The notes: a model not told the origin generated them from the sequence alone. A stretch of DNA of 64,000 nt from an uncultured Dialister sp. (GCA_900314595.1 OMVW01000003.1:1-64000), one strand, 5' to 3'. Shown: positions 1 through 8,232, counted from the first letter of the stretch. Numbers and translations are program-made.

Positions 1-60
1 TCTATATCATGGGAGGTTTTTTGTTTAGTCTTTGGAAAATCACCGCTAAAGCTAATACTG

Positions 61-89
61 AACCCCCGGACTATCCGGGGGTTTTCTTT
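61..89 (+). terminator. Rho-independent terminator of a gene lying left of the window
   Basis: Eight-base-pair stem (63-70 with 74-81) of CCCCCGGA/TCCGGGGG with a three-base loop, followed by TTTTCTTT on the plus strand. The T-run points to a plus-strand transcript entering from outside. Bases 1-60 hold no ORF that I recognise, so the transcript could be an RNA or the 3' end of a gene. Confidence 0.75.
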
Positions 90-94
90 ACACA

Positions 95-127
95 ATAAAA
101 TCCGGTCGTCAACGGCGGCCGGATTTC
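95..127 (-). terminator. Terminator of sfsA
   Basis: Inverted repeat AAATCCGG/CCGGATTT (98-105 with 119-126). Read on the minus strand it is followed by a T-rich tract, eight bases past the sfsA stop codon. Confidence 0.7.
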
Positions 128-134
128 TTTATTT

Positions 135-1289
135 CTAATCAAAATATTTTTGAAGTCTGTTGATTTCAAATTCTTCCTCAATCCTAAGGAAAGAAGGATT
201 ATGCATCGGATTTTCCTTGAACCCGAAAAGATGAGTTTTACAATGACAGTCAGTACAGCCAAATTCAGGAACGCTCCAATCTGAAATTAATGCAAGGGCC
301 TTAGCCAGGTCATGTTCCAAATCTTCACGGGTACGAACAAAGATGGCTCCTGCGAAATCTGCCTCTTTCCTCAGGTAATCCATATGCCAGTGCATTTTCT
401 TTCTTATAGCGCGATGATGAGCTACTCGCTGCTCAAGATTCCTTTTTGCCGAGCCCACATAGACATAGTAACCTTCCGCAAAATCAACAGGGCCAAGACT
501 TCCCACCGTGATGGTCCGGGATGCTTTCAGCTGAAGAATGATCATATAATCTCCGGCATTCCCCATTTCCTCTTCCAGTGCTTTTCTGGAGCTCCCGATG
601 AGCCGCACGGATTGTGGCATGGTAAATTCTTTTGTCCACGGAATTACGGCAGCTTTCCAGTCAAGACTGTCCATTCCTTCAAAAAAAATTCTGGAGAATT
701 CCAGATCCGTATGATAATTGGGCATGAACCATTCTGCCTTACTGTAATGAACAAGTATGAGGAGTCCGGCATGCTGTCCTTCTCTTGTCATTTTGACCAG
801 ATGAGACAGATGCTTTTCTCCCCTCTCCGTAGGCGCATCGGGAAACATGGCCCCTTTTTTGCCGGCAAGGCTGCAGGATTTTACTTCTACTGGAAATGCA
901 TCTCCTGTCTTTCGATTTCCAAGAAGCAGATCGAACCGGCTGTCCCCCATGGTCACTTCCCGTTCCAGAAGGTCATAATCTTCCCAGCCCGGTATTTTAT
1001 GATTCTGAACCAGAAATGCTGCCACATCATTTGCCTTCGTGGTGTCCAGATAAAATATATCCCGTTCCGTTCCTTTCTCAATCCCCACCACTCTAAAAGC
1101 AGTACGAAGCCCCGGGCGGTTGGGAGTCAGGTACAGGGTCGAACCCGGAAATAACAATTCTCTCATCCTCCCCGGATTTGGCATATGACAAAGGACCGTT
1201 TTGCCATTGACTTCGGCATGGCAGACGAAACGGTTTGGACGGTCAAGAAACCGTCCGACAGCCAGTGACTTATAAATTTCCAAGGCCAT
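135..1289 (-). CDS. sfsA: SfsA nuclease-like protein fused to a C-terminal DUF123 (GIY-YIG-like) domain
   Basis: 384 residues, against about 230 for ordinary SfsA. Residues 1-230 match SfsA (sugar fermentation stimulation protein, a PD-(D/E)xK-fold DNA-binding/nuclease-like protein): MPNPGRMRE around 36-44, the acidic Asp120 and EVKSCSL at 135-141. Residues 247-360 form a second domain of DUF123 type, known as a GIY-YIG-like domain and found alone or on archaeal endonuclease III. It shows GYYVYVGSAKRN (273-284), HWHMDYL (300-306) and GCTDCHCKTHLFGF (344-357). The ATG has GGAGA seven bases upstream. A terminator follows the stop and another lies upstream, so the gene is probably monocistronic. 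The role of the fusion is unknown; cleavage of DNA or RNA is inferred from the folds. Confidence 0.88.
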   Translation of the reverse strand: MALEIYKSLAVGRFLDRPNRFVCHAEVNGKTVLCHMPNPGRMRELLFPGSTLYLTPNRPGLRTAFRVVGIEKGTERDIFYLDTTKANDVAAFLVQNHKIPGWEDYDLLEREVTMGDSRFDLLLGNRKTGDAFPVEVKSCSLAGKKGAMFPDAPTERGEKHLSHLVKMTREGQHAGLLILVHYSKAEWFMPNYHTDLEFSRIFFEGMDSLDWKAAVIPWTKEFTMPQSVRLIGSSRKALEEEMGNAGDYMIILQLKASRTITVGSLGPVDFAEGYYVYVGSAKRNLEQRVAHHRAIRKKMHWHMDYLRKEADFAGAIFVRTREDLEHDLAKALALISDWSVPEFGCTDCHCKTHLFGFKENPMHNPSFLRIEEEFEINRLQKYFD

Positions 1290-1305
1290 ATTTTCTCCAT
1301 AGAAA

Positions 1306-1330
1306 GAAAAGAGGGCCTATGCCCTCTTTT
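1306..1330 (-). terminator. Terminator of ychF
   Basis: GAGGGC/GCCCTC stem (1311-1316 with 1321-1326), with a T-tract on the minus strand just after the ychF stop. Confidence 0.65.
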
Positions 1331-1342
1331 AAAGTTTCAAAA

Positions 1343-2449
1343 TTACACATTAAACCGGAAATAGGCGACATCCCCATCCTGAATGATATAATCCTTGCCT
1401 TCCACACGAAGGAGCCCTTTTTCGCGAACTGCAGCATAAGATCCGCAGGCCATAAGATCATCATAGGACACGATTTCAGCACGAATAAAGCCTCTTTCAA
1501 TATCGCTGTGAATCTTGCCGGCGGCCTTTGGGGCTTTCGTTCCTTCGCGGACAGTCCATGAGCGGCATTCATCCGATCCAACGGTAAAGAAGTTAATGAG
1601 CCCAAGCATGGAGTAAGCGGTACGAATCAGACGATTCAATCCCGGTTCATCTTCCCCGAGATCTGCCAGGAATGCTTTAGCCTCTTCTTCATCAAGCTCG
1701 GAAACTTCCTGCTCAATTTCAGCAGAAATAGGTACCCATTTGGCATTTTCCTTTTCTGCCTGTTCTGCTGCTGTTTTGACAAATTCATTGGCCATCGGAT
1801 CTGCGATATCATCTTCTGCCATATTCAGCACATAAAGAACCGGTTTTAAAGTGATAAGGTTCAGTTCTTTAAGGATATCCAGGTCATCTTCCGAAAGTTC
1901 AAGTGCTCTGGCCGGAGTTCCATTCTGAAGGGCATCATATACTTTTTCCAGTACCGGCAGGTCAGCTTTGGCCTCTTTGATTCCTGCCTGGGCCAGTTTT
2001 GCGGTTTTTGTTCTCTTTTTATCTACGCTTTCCAAATCCGCAAGGCAGAGTTCCGTATTGATAATGTCCATATCCCGGACAGGATCAATAGAGCCTTCCA
2101 CATGAGTAATATTTCCATCTTCAAAGCAGCGGACTACATGGGCAATGGCATCAGTTTCACGAATATGACTTAAAAACTGGTTTCCAAGACCTTCACCTTT
2201 GGATGCACCTGCCACAAGACCTGCAATATCAACAAAGCGGGTAAAGGCAGGTGTAGTTTTTTTGGGTTTGAACATATCCGCCAGATCATAAATCCGGTGA
2301 TCCGGCACTTCTACAACTCCTACATTCGGTTCAATGGTGCAGAAAGGGAAATTGGCCGCTTCTGCCCCTGCTTTAGTAATCGCATTAAACAATGTACTTT
2401 TACCTACATTCGGAAGTCCGACAATCCCAATCTGCAAATTTGTACTCAT
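1343..2449 (-). CDS. ychF: Redox-regulated ATPase YchF (Obg family)
   Basis: 368 residues, the usual length. It carries the P-loop GLPNVGKS (11-18), the DIAGL switch II motif (74-78) and an NMAE motif in place of NKxD, which explains the ATP preference known for YchF. A TGS domain closes the protein (about 285-366). In other bacteria YchF binds ribosomes and is linked to oxidative-stress response and translation quality control. The ATG has AAGGAG eight bases upstream. It stands alone between terminators of dapL and its own, so it is probably transcribed singly. Identification is secure; its exact role is unsettled family-wide. Confidence 0.97.
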   Translation of the reverse strand: MSTNLQIGIVGLPNVGKSTLFNAITKAGAEAANFPFCTIEPNVGVVEVPDHRIYDLADMFKPKKTTPAFTRFVDIAGLVAGASKGEGLGNQFLSHIRETDAIAHVVRCFEDGNITHVEGSIDPVRDMDIINTELCLADLESVDKKRTKTAKLAQAGIKEAKADLPVLEKVYDALQNGTPARALELSEDDLDILKELNLITLKPVLYVLNMAEDDIADPMANEFVKTAAEQAEKENAKWVPISAEIEQEVSELDEEEAKAFLADLGEDEPGLNRLIRTAYSMLGLINFFTVGSDECRSWTVREGTKAPKAAGKIHSDIERGFIRAEIVSYDDLMACGSYAAVREKGLLRVEGKDYIIQDGDVAYFRFNV

Positions 2450-2487
2450 AGAAACTCCTTATTTATCATAAATATGTGAATACATGG

Positions 2488-2519
2488 AGAAATCTACCCC
2501 CAAAAGAAGGTAGATTTCC
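2488..2519 (-). terminator. Terminator of dapL
   Basis: Stem AAATCTACC/GGTAGATTT (2490-2498 with 2509-2517), located just after the dapL stop codon. Confidence 0.65.
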
Positions 2520-2525
2520 GGTCAA

Positions 2526-3767
2526 TCATTTCTTGCGTGCTGCCAGGGCTTTCTTCATTCTGGCGACCGCTTCTTTTGTAAGTTCAGGTGTATTAAAGGA
2601 AGTAAAACGTACGTAACCTTCACCACATGGTCCAAAACCGGATCCCGGGGTACAGATAATCTGTGCTTCCTTCAAAAGGAAATCAAAGAAATCCCAGCTG
2701 GTCATGCCCTCAGGTACAGACATCCATACATAAGGACTGTTGACGCCTCCGCAGGCAGTAAGCCCGCATTCCTTCACTCCCTCAAGAATTACTTTAGCAT
2801 TGTTTCTGTAAATATCAAGTGTCGCCTGAATCTGTTTCTGCCCTTCTTCTGTATAAACCGCTTCTGCGCCACGCTGTACGATGTAGGAACATCCGTTGAA
2901 TTTTGTACACTGTCGGCGGTCCCAAAGAGAATTAGCAGATACTTTCTCTCCGGATTTTGTTTCCAGCATCAGTTCCTTCGGTACTACGCAGTATCCGCAG
3001 CGGACGCCGGTAAAACCGGCAGTCTTGGAATAAGAACGGAATTCGATAGCTACTTCCTTAGCCCCTTCGATTTCATAGATGCTGTGCGGTACATCATCTT
3101 CCGTGATAAAAGCTTCGTAAGCCGCATCAAAGAAAATGACGGAACCTGTCTGCTTGGCATATTTAACCCACATGGTGAGATCTTTATTATTCAAGGCAGC
3201 ACCGGTAGGATTATTCGGGGAGCAGAGATAAATGATCATGGGATCATGAGCTGGAAGATTTGCTTTGAAATCGCATTCTTCATAACATGGCAGGTATTCG
3301 AATCTTTCAAAAGACCCCCGTACAAATTTACCGCTTCTGCCAGCCATAACGTTACTGTCAACATACACCGGGTATACCGGATCGGTAACAGCCACAATGT
3401 CTGATTCTGCAAAAATTTCCTGCATATTACCGGTGTCGCATTTAGCACCATCACTGACAAAAATCTCGTCCGGAGAAATATCACAGCCTCTTGCCTGAAA
3501 ATCATGTTTTGCAATAGCTTCGCGCAGGAATAGATATCCCTGCTCAGGACCATAGCCTCTGAATGTCTCCATCTTTCCCATTTCATCTACAGCCTTATGC
3601 ATAGCCTCAATTACTGCCGGTGCCAGCGGCTGGGTCACATCACCAATACCCAGAGAAATAATATCAGCATCAGGATGCTCTTTCTTATAAGCATCCTGCT
3701 TCTGACGGACTGTTGCAAAAAGATACGCGCCCTGAAGGTTCAGATAATTTTCATTGCAGTGTGCCAT
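2526..3767 (-). CDS. dapL: LL-diaminopimelate aminotransferase
   Basis: 413 residues. A fold-type I PLP aminotransferase with SPNNPTGA (183-190), FFDAAYEAF (212-220) and the PLP lysine in SYSKTAGFTG (Lys248). The N-terminal part, including NLQGAYLF, is typical of DapL. The enzyme converts tetrahydrodipicolinate directly to LL-diaminopimelate, bypassing the acylated Dap intermediates, for lysine and peptidoglycan synthesis. DapL is frequent in anaerobic Firmicutes. The gene is monocistronic, with a good promoter at 3824-3852 and a terminator behind it. A general class I aminotransferase is a less likely alternative. Confidence 0.93.
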   Translation of the reverse strand: MAHCNENYLNLQGAYLFATVRQKQDAYKKEHPDADIISLGIGDVTQPLAPAVIEAMHKAVDEMGKMETFRGYGPEQGYLFLREAIAKHDFQARGCDISPDEIFVSDGAKCDTGNMQEIFAESDIVAVTDPVYPVYVDSNVMAGRSGKFVRGSFERFEYLPCYEECDFKANLPAHDPMIIYLCSPNNPTGAALNNKDLTMWVKYAKQTGSVIFFDAAYEAFITEDDVPHSIYEIEGAKEVAIEFRSYSKTAGFTGVRCGYCVVPKELMLETKSGEKVSANSLWDRRQCTKFNGCSYIVQRGAEAVYTEEGQKQIQATLDIYRNNAKVILEGVKECGLTACGGVNSPYVWMSVPEGMTSWDFFDFLLKEAQIICTPGSGFGPCGEGYVRFTSFNTPELTKEAVARMKKALAARKK

Positions 3768-3823
3768 AATATCGCCTCTCTATAATCATTCTCAACAGAT
3801 TTGAATCCAATTGTGATTTTTAT

Positions 3824-3852
3824 ATTTTAACATAGTTGAATTCCTTTATCAA
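3824..3852 (-). promoter_or_regulatory. Sigma-70 type promoter of dapL
   Basis: On the minus strand TTGATA (3847-3852), a 17-base spacer and TAAAAT (3824-3829), with a TG extending the -10. It lies about 57 bases upstream of the dapL start. Confidence 0.65.
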
Positions 3853-3890
3853 AGGAAAGCTATATATGAGAAAATATTCCTTCCATAAAA

Positions 3891-3922
3891 AGCTAAAAGT
3901 CCCTGCCAGAGCAGAGACTTTA
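3891..3922 (-). terminator. Terminator of lepB
   Basis: Stem AAGTCTCTGC/GCAGGGACTT read on the minus strand (one G-U pair), followed by TTAGCTTTTT. Confidence 0.6.
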
Positions 3923-3924
3923 GT

Positions 3925-4479
3925 TCAAAATTGGAAAATTACGCGGCCAAGCACATGATCGACAGGAACCGGTCCGATGAAACGGCTGTCAGAACTGTGA
4001 TTCCGGTTATCTCCCATAACGAATACCGTTCCATTTGGAACTATATAAGAACCATCCATGGAAAATTCCATAGGTTCATTGATATAAGGTTCATCAAGAG
4101 CAGTCCCATTACGAACGACGTGACCATCCCGGAATTCCAGCTTATCTCCGCCCTTGCCAATCACTCTCTTAACCCAGATATTGTGTCCCTGGGAAGAACG
4201 ATTGAAAATGGCGATATAATTCTTCATCGGTTCTTCCAAATCGTCCATCCAGGATCTTTCACGATGTGTGCGGCTGTCGATAATGACGATATCTCCATAT
4301 TTAGGCTCTTCCCGCATGACATGTCCGATTTTGGAAACGATCAGATATTCACCATTCGTCAGGGTTGGGTACATAGACTGACCGGAAACCCTTGTAGGAA
4401 CGAATAAAAAAATATGAATCAACATGGCTAGAAAAAGTGCCACCACGATGGAATAGGCCCAATCTAAAATCTCGTGCAT
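3925..4479 (-). CDS. lepB: Signal peptidase I
   Basis: 184 residues, the compact Gram-positive type. One N-terminal membrane anchor (about 8-27) is followed by SGQSMYPT with the catalytic Ser35, then the catalytic Lys104 in VKRVIG. GDNRNHSSDSR, conserved box E, sits near the C-terminus. It removes signal peptides from Sec and Tat exported proteins on the outer face of the membrane. The gene has its own promoter and terminator. The start is supported by AAAAGGAG eight bases upstream. Confidence 0.96.
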   Translation of the reverse strand: MHEILDWAYSIVVALFLAMLIHIFLFVPTRVSGQSMYPTLTNGEYLIVSKIGHVMREEPKYGDIVIIDSRTHRERSWMDDLEEPMKNYIAIFNRSSQGHNIWVKRVIGKGGDKLEFRDGHVVRNGTALDEPYINEPMEFSMDGSYIVPNGTVFVMGDNRNHSSDSRFIGPVPVDHVLGRVIFQF

Positions 4480-4516
4480 GAAATTCTCCTTTTATTAAAA
4501 CTGTATTCAATGCAAA

Positions 4517-4544
4517 ATTATACTCGTGTTTTTTTATTTTACAA
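4517..4544 (-). promoter_or_regulatory. Promoter of lepB
   Basis: On the minus strand TTGTAA (4539-4544), a 16-base spacer and a perfect TATAAT (4517-4522), 38 bases upstream of the lepB start. Confidence 0.6.
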
Positions 4545-4605
4545 CATCTTTCGCCATACTTCCAGTTTCTTTCATTACTGGTATACTATCGTTTCTTCTC
4601 AAATA

Positions 4606-4639
4606 AAAAGCTGCCCTGTGACAAATCAGAGCAGTTTTT
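4606..4639 (-). terminator. Terminator of the glycosyltransferase gene
   Basis: Stem CTGCCCTG/CAGAGCAG (4611-4618 with 4627-4634, one G-U pair), flanked by A- and T-runs on both sides, so it may work in both directions. Confidence 0.65.
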
Positions 4640-4649
4640 ATCAATTCAT

Positions 4650-5753
4650 TTAATCGGAAAGAAGCCCATAAAGCACATCCATAACATTTCTCGCACTGTC
4701 CGGATGTGTATCACCGCAGGCTGCAGCCATCCGTCCGCGAATTTCAGGATTACAAAGAATTCTTCTGGCCGTTTCTGCCAATTCTCCTCTTTTTACCCAT
4801 TCAGCACATCCCTGCTTTTTCATGTGAAGGGCATTGGCTCGCTCCTGTCCAGGAAGTGTATTTACAAGAATCATGGGAAGATGCATCACCATGGCTTCTG
4901 TGCATGTCAGTGCACCGGGCTTGGTAACGAGAATCTCACTTCTCCCCATCAATTCGGCTACTTTGTTCGTATAACTATGAAGTTCGACCGGATGTCGAAG
5001 ATGTTCAGACATCACTGCCACCTTCTCGTAGAGGTCAAGATTTTTCCCTGTCACTACGATAAACCGGGAAATTTCTTCCACTTCATCAAGGCGACGGATA
5101 TTATCCACCACATTTCCCAGCCCCAAACCACCACCCATAACAAGGACAGTTCCTTTTTCGTAGTTCCTTATTTTGGCTGATTCTTCAAAAAATGACCGCC
5201 GTACCGGAATGCCGGTCACATGAATGACATCTCCTGGAATCCGATAAGTTTCCATAAGCGTTTTCAAATCTTCCGTTGCAACACAGAAGCCATCAAGATG
5301 AGGATCTACCCAGAGTTGATGAATATCAAAATCTGTAATAACACCAAGGAGGGGTATAGTAATTGCTCCATCAGCTCTTAGCAGATCTGCTGCACCGGCA
5401 GGAAATGGGTGAGTGAATATAAAAGCATCCGGTTTCAATGTTTCTGCCAGTTTTCTCATACGTTTTTTAAAAGTGATAGAGAGCATGAATTGTGAAACTT
5501 GTCCGAAACGACTGCTTTGAGAATCACTGTATAGATGATCATACATGGACGGAAAAACATCTATCATTTTCAGATAAGTATCTTTGATAATATGATCCAC
5601 AGATAAGATATTATTAGAAACAAAATCAAGAACCGTCACTGAATCTGATGGATGCGCTGCCTGAATGGCTTCCGAAATTGCTCTGGCAGCCTGACTATGT
5701 CCTGTTCCAATGCTTGCTGTCAAAATAATAAACTTATGCGGGCGATCTGACAT
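4650..5753 (-). CDS. Diacylglycerol glycosyltransferase of the MGDG synthase/UgtP family
   Basis: 367 residues with two Rossmann halves (GT-B fold, family GT28-like). Motifs are ASIGTGHSQAARAI (13-26), GVITDFDIHQLWVDP in the N-terminal acceptor half, VMGGGLGLGNV opening the C-terminal half, and the nucleotide-sugar signature TKPGALTCTEAM near 276-287. Family members transfer glucose or galactose from UDP-sugar to diacylglycerol at the inner membrane face, making membrane glycolipids. Whether the sugar is glucose or galactose cannot be told. It lies between terminators with its own promoter. MurG-like function is unlikely, because the N-terminal DGDG/MGDG motif is present. Confidence 0.85.
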   Translation of the reverse strand: MSDRPHKFIILTASIGTGHSQAARAISEAIQAAHPSDSVTVLDFVSNNILSVDHIIKDTYLKMIDVFPSMYDHLYSDSQSSRFGQVSQFMLSITFKKRMRKLAETLKPDAFIFTHPFPAGAADLLRADGAITIPLLGVITDFDIHQLWVDPHLDGFCVATEDLKTLMETYRIPGDVIHVTGIPVRRSFFEESAKIRNYEKGTVLVMGGGLGLGNVVDNIRRLDEVEEISRFIVVTGKNLDLYEKVAVMSEHLRHPVELHSYTNKVAELMGRSEILVTKPGALTCTEAMVMHLPMILVNTLPGQERANALHMKKQGCAEWVKRGELAETARRILCNPEIRGRMAAACGDTHPDSARNVMDVLYGLLSD

Positions 5754-5784
5754 GGCAGTTCCTCTTTTCTATATTCTCCGATAA

Positions 5785-5813
5785 ATTATAACATAGGACA
5801 GCTGCCATTTGAA
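5785..5813 (-). promoter_or_regulatory. Promoter of the glycosyltransferase gene
   Basis: On the minus strand TTCAAA (5808-5813), a 17-base spacer and TATAAT (5785-5790) with an extended TG. Upstream, 5850-5872 holds an AATCTCT/AGAGATT inverted repeat of unknown role. Confidence 0.55.
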
Positions 5814-5935
5814 ATGAAATCCAATATTATTATTGCTTTTATTCTGCTAATCTCTTTACTCTGTTAGAGATTTATTAAGATTAATCATATATGTTCTATT
5901 TGTATTTCATATCTCCTTCGATGATTAAATAAAAT

Positions 5936-5968
5936 AAAAAGGATCCCTGTCCTGCAGGGATCCTTTTT
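5936..5968 (-). terminator. Strong terminator of the HU gene
   Basis: Near-perfect hairpin GGATCCCTG/CAGGGATCC (5941-5949 with 5955-5963) with A-run and T-run flanks, so it is probably bidirectional. Confidence 0.85.
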
Positions 5969-5971
5969 ATT

Positions 5972-6277
5972 TTATTTTTTTGCTTTCTTTGCTCTTGATT
6001 TTTTAACGTTTACTTTTTCTTTCAGCTGTTTAGAAACACGAAATGCTGGAGTCTTGGAAGCCGGAATTTTGATTTCTTTCTGATTGGAAGGGTTATGACC
6101 AATGCGGGCCTTACGCTGACGAACTTCGAAAGTACCAAATCCAATGAGCTGAACCTTGTCACCTTTTACAAGAGCCTGGGAAACAACATCAATAACGGCT
6201 TTGACAGCTTTTTCAGCGTCTTTCTTGGTCATCTCTGCTTCCTGGGCAACTGCTGTGATGAGTTCTGTTTTGTTCAT
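5972..6277 (-). CDS. hup: HU family DNA-binding protein
   Basis: 101 residues from the start at 6277, which has TAAAGGAGG eight to fourteen bases upstream. A longer reading frame to 6466 runs into mazG and is rejected. It begins MNKTELITAVA and has the HU arm GFGTFEVRQRKARIGHNP, then a lysine-rich tail (KKSRAKKAKK) about ten residues longer than in standard HU. HU compacts and bends nucleoid DNA as a dimer. It lies 64 bases downstream of mazG on the same strand and ends in a strong terminator, so it may be the last gene of the CAT-mazG transcript or have its own promoter in the gap. Confidence 0.97.
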   Translation of the reverse strand: MNKTELITAVAQEAEMTKKDAEKAVKAVIDVVSQALVKGDKVQLIGFGTFEVRQRKARIGHNPSNQKEIKIPASKTPAFRVSKQLKEKVNVKKSRAKKAKK

Positions 6278-6341
6278 AGCTAAACATCCTCCTTTAATAA
6301 ATGTGCGGAATCCTCCGCCTGTAGCTCCAATGATGAACTTA

Positions 6342-7439
6342 TCAGTTATCTGCCTGAAGATAATCATTCCATAACTGCAATAATTTTTCAGGAGCCACAT
6401 CAGATAGATGCAAACCGTTTTCTTCCAGCCTGTCTTCAAATCCTTGCAGTCTGTCCATAAAGTCAATGGTAAAACGGCGCAGGGCTAATTCCGGTTCTAT
6501 GCCCTGATTCCGGAGCAGCCATGCCAACCGAAAAAGCAGAGCTCCTGCTTCATTTTCCTTGTCTCCAGGCTCAACAGATTTCAACTTTATTACATGGAAG
6601 GCCTCACGAGAAACATCCATATAATCCTCTGTCGGAAGGAGATTCTGCAGTCCACTGGAACTAACTTTCTTTTGAATTATACACGTTAAAAGCAGACTTG
6701 GCAAGCTCTTCGGCACACCGGAAAGCAGATATTTCCTGTTTTTTTCAATTCTTTTACGTTTTTCCCATGCCTCGTAAGAAGTTGCATAAGCATTTTTGTC
6801 CTCTTTTTGAAACACGAATGGATGTCGTTTAATCATTTTATCAGAAATACCATCGATAACATCCTGCATAGTAAAGAAGCCTTCCTTTTCTGCTAAAGCG
6901 GAATGAAATACGATCTGAAAAAGGACATCCCCAAGCTCTTCCTTGAGATTAGACATATCATTTTTATCGATTGCATCTATAACTTCAAAGGCTTCTTGTA
7001 GAAGATAAGTACGCATGGACTGATGATTCTGAGACCGATCCCAGGGACATCCTCCCGGAGCAAGAAGTGTATAAACCGTTTTGTTAACAGATTCAAAGGA
7101 ATAAGGAAGTGCTTCATGACGTATCCCTTTTCTGCCATCAAAAAGCAGAATGAATTTCCCCTTAAACGAGTATTTATTAAAGTCTTTTATTAGGACTCTA
7201 AAAATATTTTCATCATCAAGGATAATCAATGGAGTTATATCCTGAAAAATCAGTCTCAACCTCCCAACAAATATTTCCCCTTCTTCCATGGTGCAATCCT
7301 TCAATATCAAAAGATTTCTCCCGGTTAAGGGAATGATATCAGAATCAATACCGGACATGATTGAAAAATTATCATCTTCAGATATAAGCCCTTTATGCTC
7401 CAGGAATGTTAAGAGTTGTTTAGTTTTCATGAAGCTCAT
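6342..7439 (-). CDS. mazG: MazG family nucleoside triphosphate pyrophosphohydrolase with an extra N-terminal domain
   Basis: 365 residues. The MazG region begins near 118 with LAPGGCPWDRSQNH. The metal-binding glutamates lie in LLQEAFEVIDAID (147-159) and LKEELGDVLFQIV (165-177). HPFVF at 206-210 is typical, and a second MazG repeat fills the C-terminal half. MazG hydrolyses NTPs to NMP and pyrophosphate for nucleotide house-cleaning or control of (p)ppGpp levels. Residues 1-117 are not the SAM-methyltransferase domain of YabN-type fusions as far as I can see, and I do not recognise them. The ATG overlaps the stop of the CAT-like gene by four bases, so the two are translationally coupled. Confidence 0.9.
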   Translation of the reverse strand: MSFMKTKQLLTFLEHKGLISEDDNFSIMSGIDSDIIPLTGRNLLILKDCTMEEGEIFVGRLRLIFQDITPLIILDDENIFRVLIKDFNKYSFKGKFILLFDGRKGIRHEALPYSFESVNKTVYTLLAPGGCPWDRSQNHQSMRTYLLQEAFEVIDAIDKNDMSNLKEELGDVLFQIVFHSALAEKEGFFTMQDVIDGISDKMIKRHPFVFQKEDKNAYATSYEAWEKRKRIEKNRKYLLSGVPKSLPSLLLTCIIQKKVSSSGLQNLLPTEDYMDVSREAFHVIKLKSVEPGDKENEAGALLFRLAWLLRNQGIEPELALRRFTIDFMDRLQGFEDRLEENGLHLSDVAPEKLLQLWNDYLQADN

Positions 7440-8074
7440 CCTTTCCAGCCATTGATAAGGGATTGTATTTCCTTGATGATCGCTCCCGCATCATAACCAT
7501 CACATACCGCATGATGGACTTCCAGAGCCAGCGGCATATAATAGCGGCTCCTCTTTCTGTGCAGGCGGCCGAGGGTATACATAGGAATAAAGTAACGGAA
7601 AGCCCTTGGAAAACTTAAATGAAGAGATTCATAGGCAATCCATGGAATGACAGAAACAGGAAACAGGTTAGCAGGACGTCCCGGTTTTCCAAAAAGTCCC
7701 CGATTATTCCCATAAATAGCAGTATCTTGTTCATAAGAATTAAGGAAAATGTGGTAATCCTCATTGTATTCTGTCCACAGGCTGGAAAATGTATGATCAT
7801 CACGATGAAAGACTGTGTAACTTGGATGAACCACATCATAATATCCCAGTTCTCCCTGTTCGTTGAAGGCTATCCGGTATTCCTTATGCCTGTTTTCCAC
7901 GACTGACAGGAAATAAAGCATGGCAGGATAAGGACGGGCATGCTGTCTCATAATCGGTGTGACATCAAGCTGCACTGTCATGCTGTACATACAGGGAACC
8001 GCCCTCAGAAAATACCGAAAATATTCTTCCCTCGGCCATTTACTCCTGTCAATGATTGTAAATCCCATGCCCAT
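7436..8074 (-). CDS. CatA-type chloramphenicol acetyltransferase-like protein
   Basis: 212 residues from the ATG at 8074, with AAAGGA nine bases upstream. A GTG one codon earlier and an ATG two codons later are alternatives. The start GFTIIDRSKWPREEYFRYF and the motif EVHHAVCDGYDAG (catalytic His about 188, Asp192) are those of trimeric CatA acetyltransferases. The region usually reading PWxSF, which supplies the serine that stabilises the transition state, reads PWIAYES, so that serine seems replaced by alanine. The FH after VCDG is also changed to YD. Together with the coupling to mazG and no mobile DNA nearby, this suggests a chromosomal acyltransferase of other specificity rather than an acquired resistance gene. 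Activity on chloramphenicol is unproven. Confidence 0.8.
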   Translation of the reverse strand: MGMGFTIIDRSKWPREEYFRYFLRAVPCMYSMTVQLDVTPIMRQHARPYPAMLYFLSVVENRHKEYRIAFNEQGELGYYDVVHPSYTVFHRDDHTFSSLWTEYNEDYHIFLNSYEQDTAIYGNNRGLFGKPGRPANLFPVSVIPWIAYESLHLSFPRAFRYFIPMYTLGRLHRKRSRYYMPLALEVHHAVCDGYDAGAIIKEIQSLINGWKG

Positions 8075-8174
8075 CACATTCCTTTTTCATAACCACTCTC
8101 TTTGCCGGGACTAATACTGTATCGGATACCGCTTTCCCACTGCAAAAAGATTCTGCGTTTCCTTCTTTGATTCT

Positions 8175-8204
8175 ACTATACCATATCTGATAAATTTTCA
8201 TCAA
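8175..8204 (-). promoter_or_regulatory. Promoter of the CAT-like/mazG operon
   Basis: On the minus strand TTGATG (8199-8204), an 18-base spacer and TATAGT (8175-8180). The -35 touches the tatD terminator at 8203-8230. Confidence 0.5.
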
Positions 8205-8230
8205 AAAACCTCCTCAGAGTGAGGAGGTTC
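8203..8230 (-). terminator. Terminator of metG-tatD
   Basis: Stem AACCTCCTCA/TGAGGAGGTT with a three-base loop and a T6 run on the minus strand, directly after the tatD stop. Confidence 0.85.
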
Positions 8231-8232
8231 TG

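Noticed and set aside
1..60. End of a coding gene or stable RNA before the first terminator
   Set aside because: No frame or RNA consensus could be recognised in 60 bases; only the terminator is reported.
7436..8074. Acquired chloramphenicol-resistance gene
   Set aside because: Coupled to mazG, no mobile elements, and altered active-site neighbours; treated as a chromosomal CAT-like protein.
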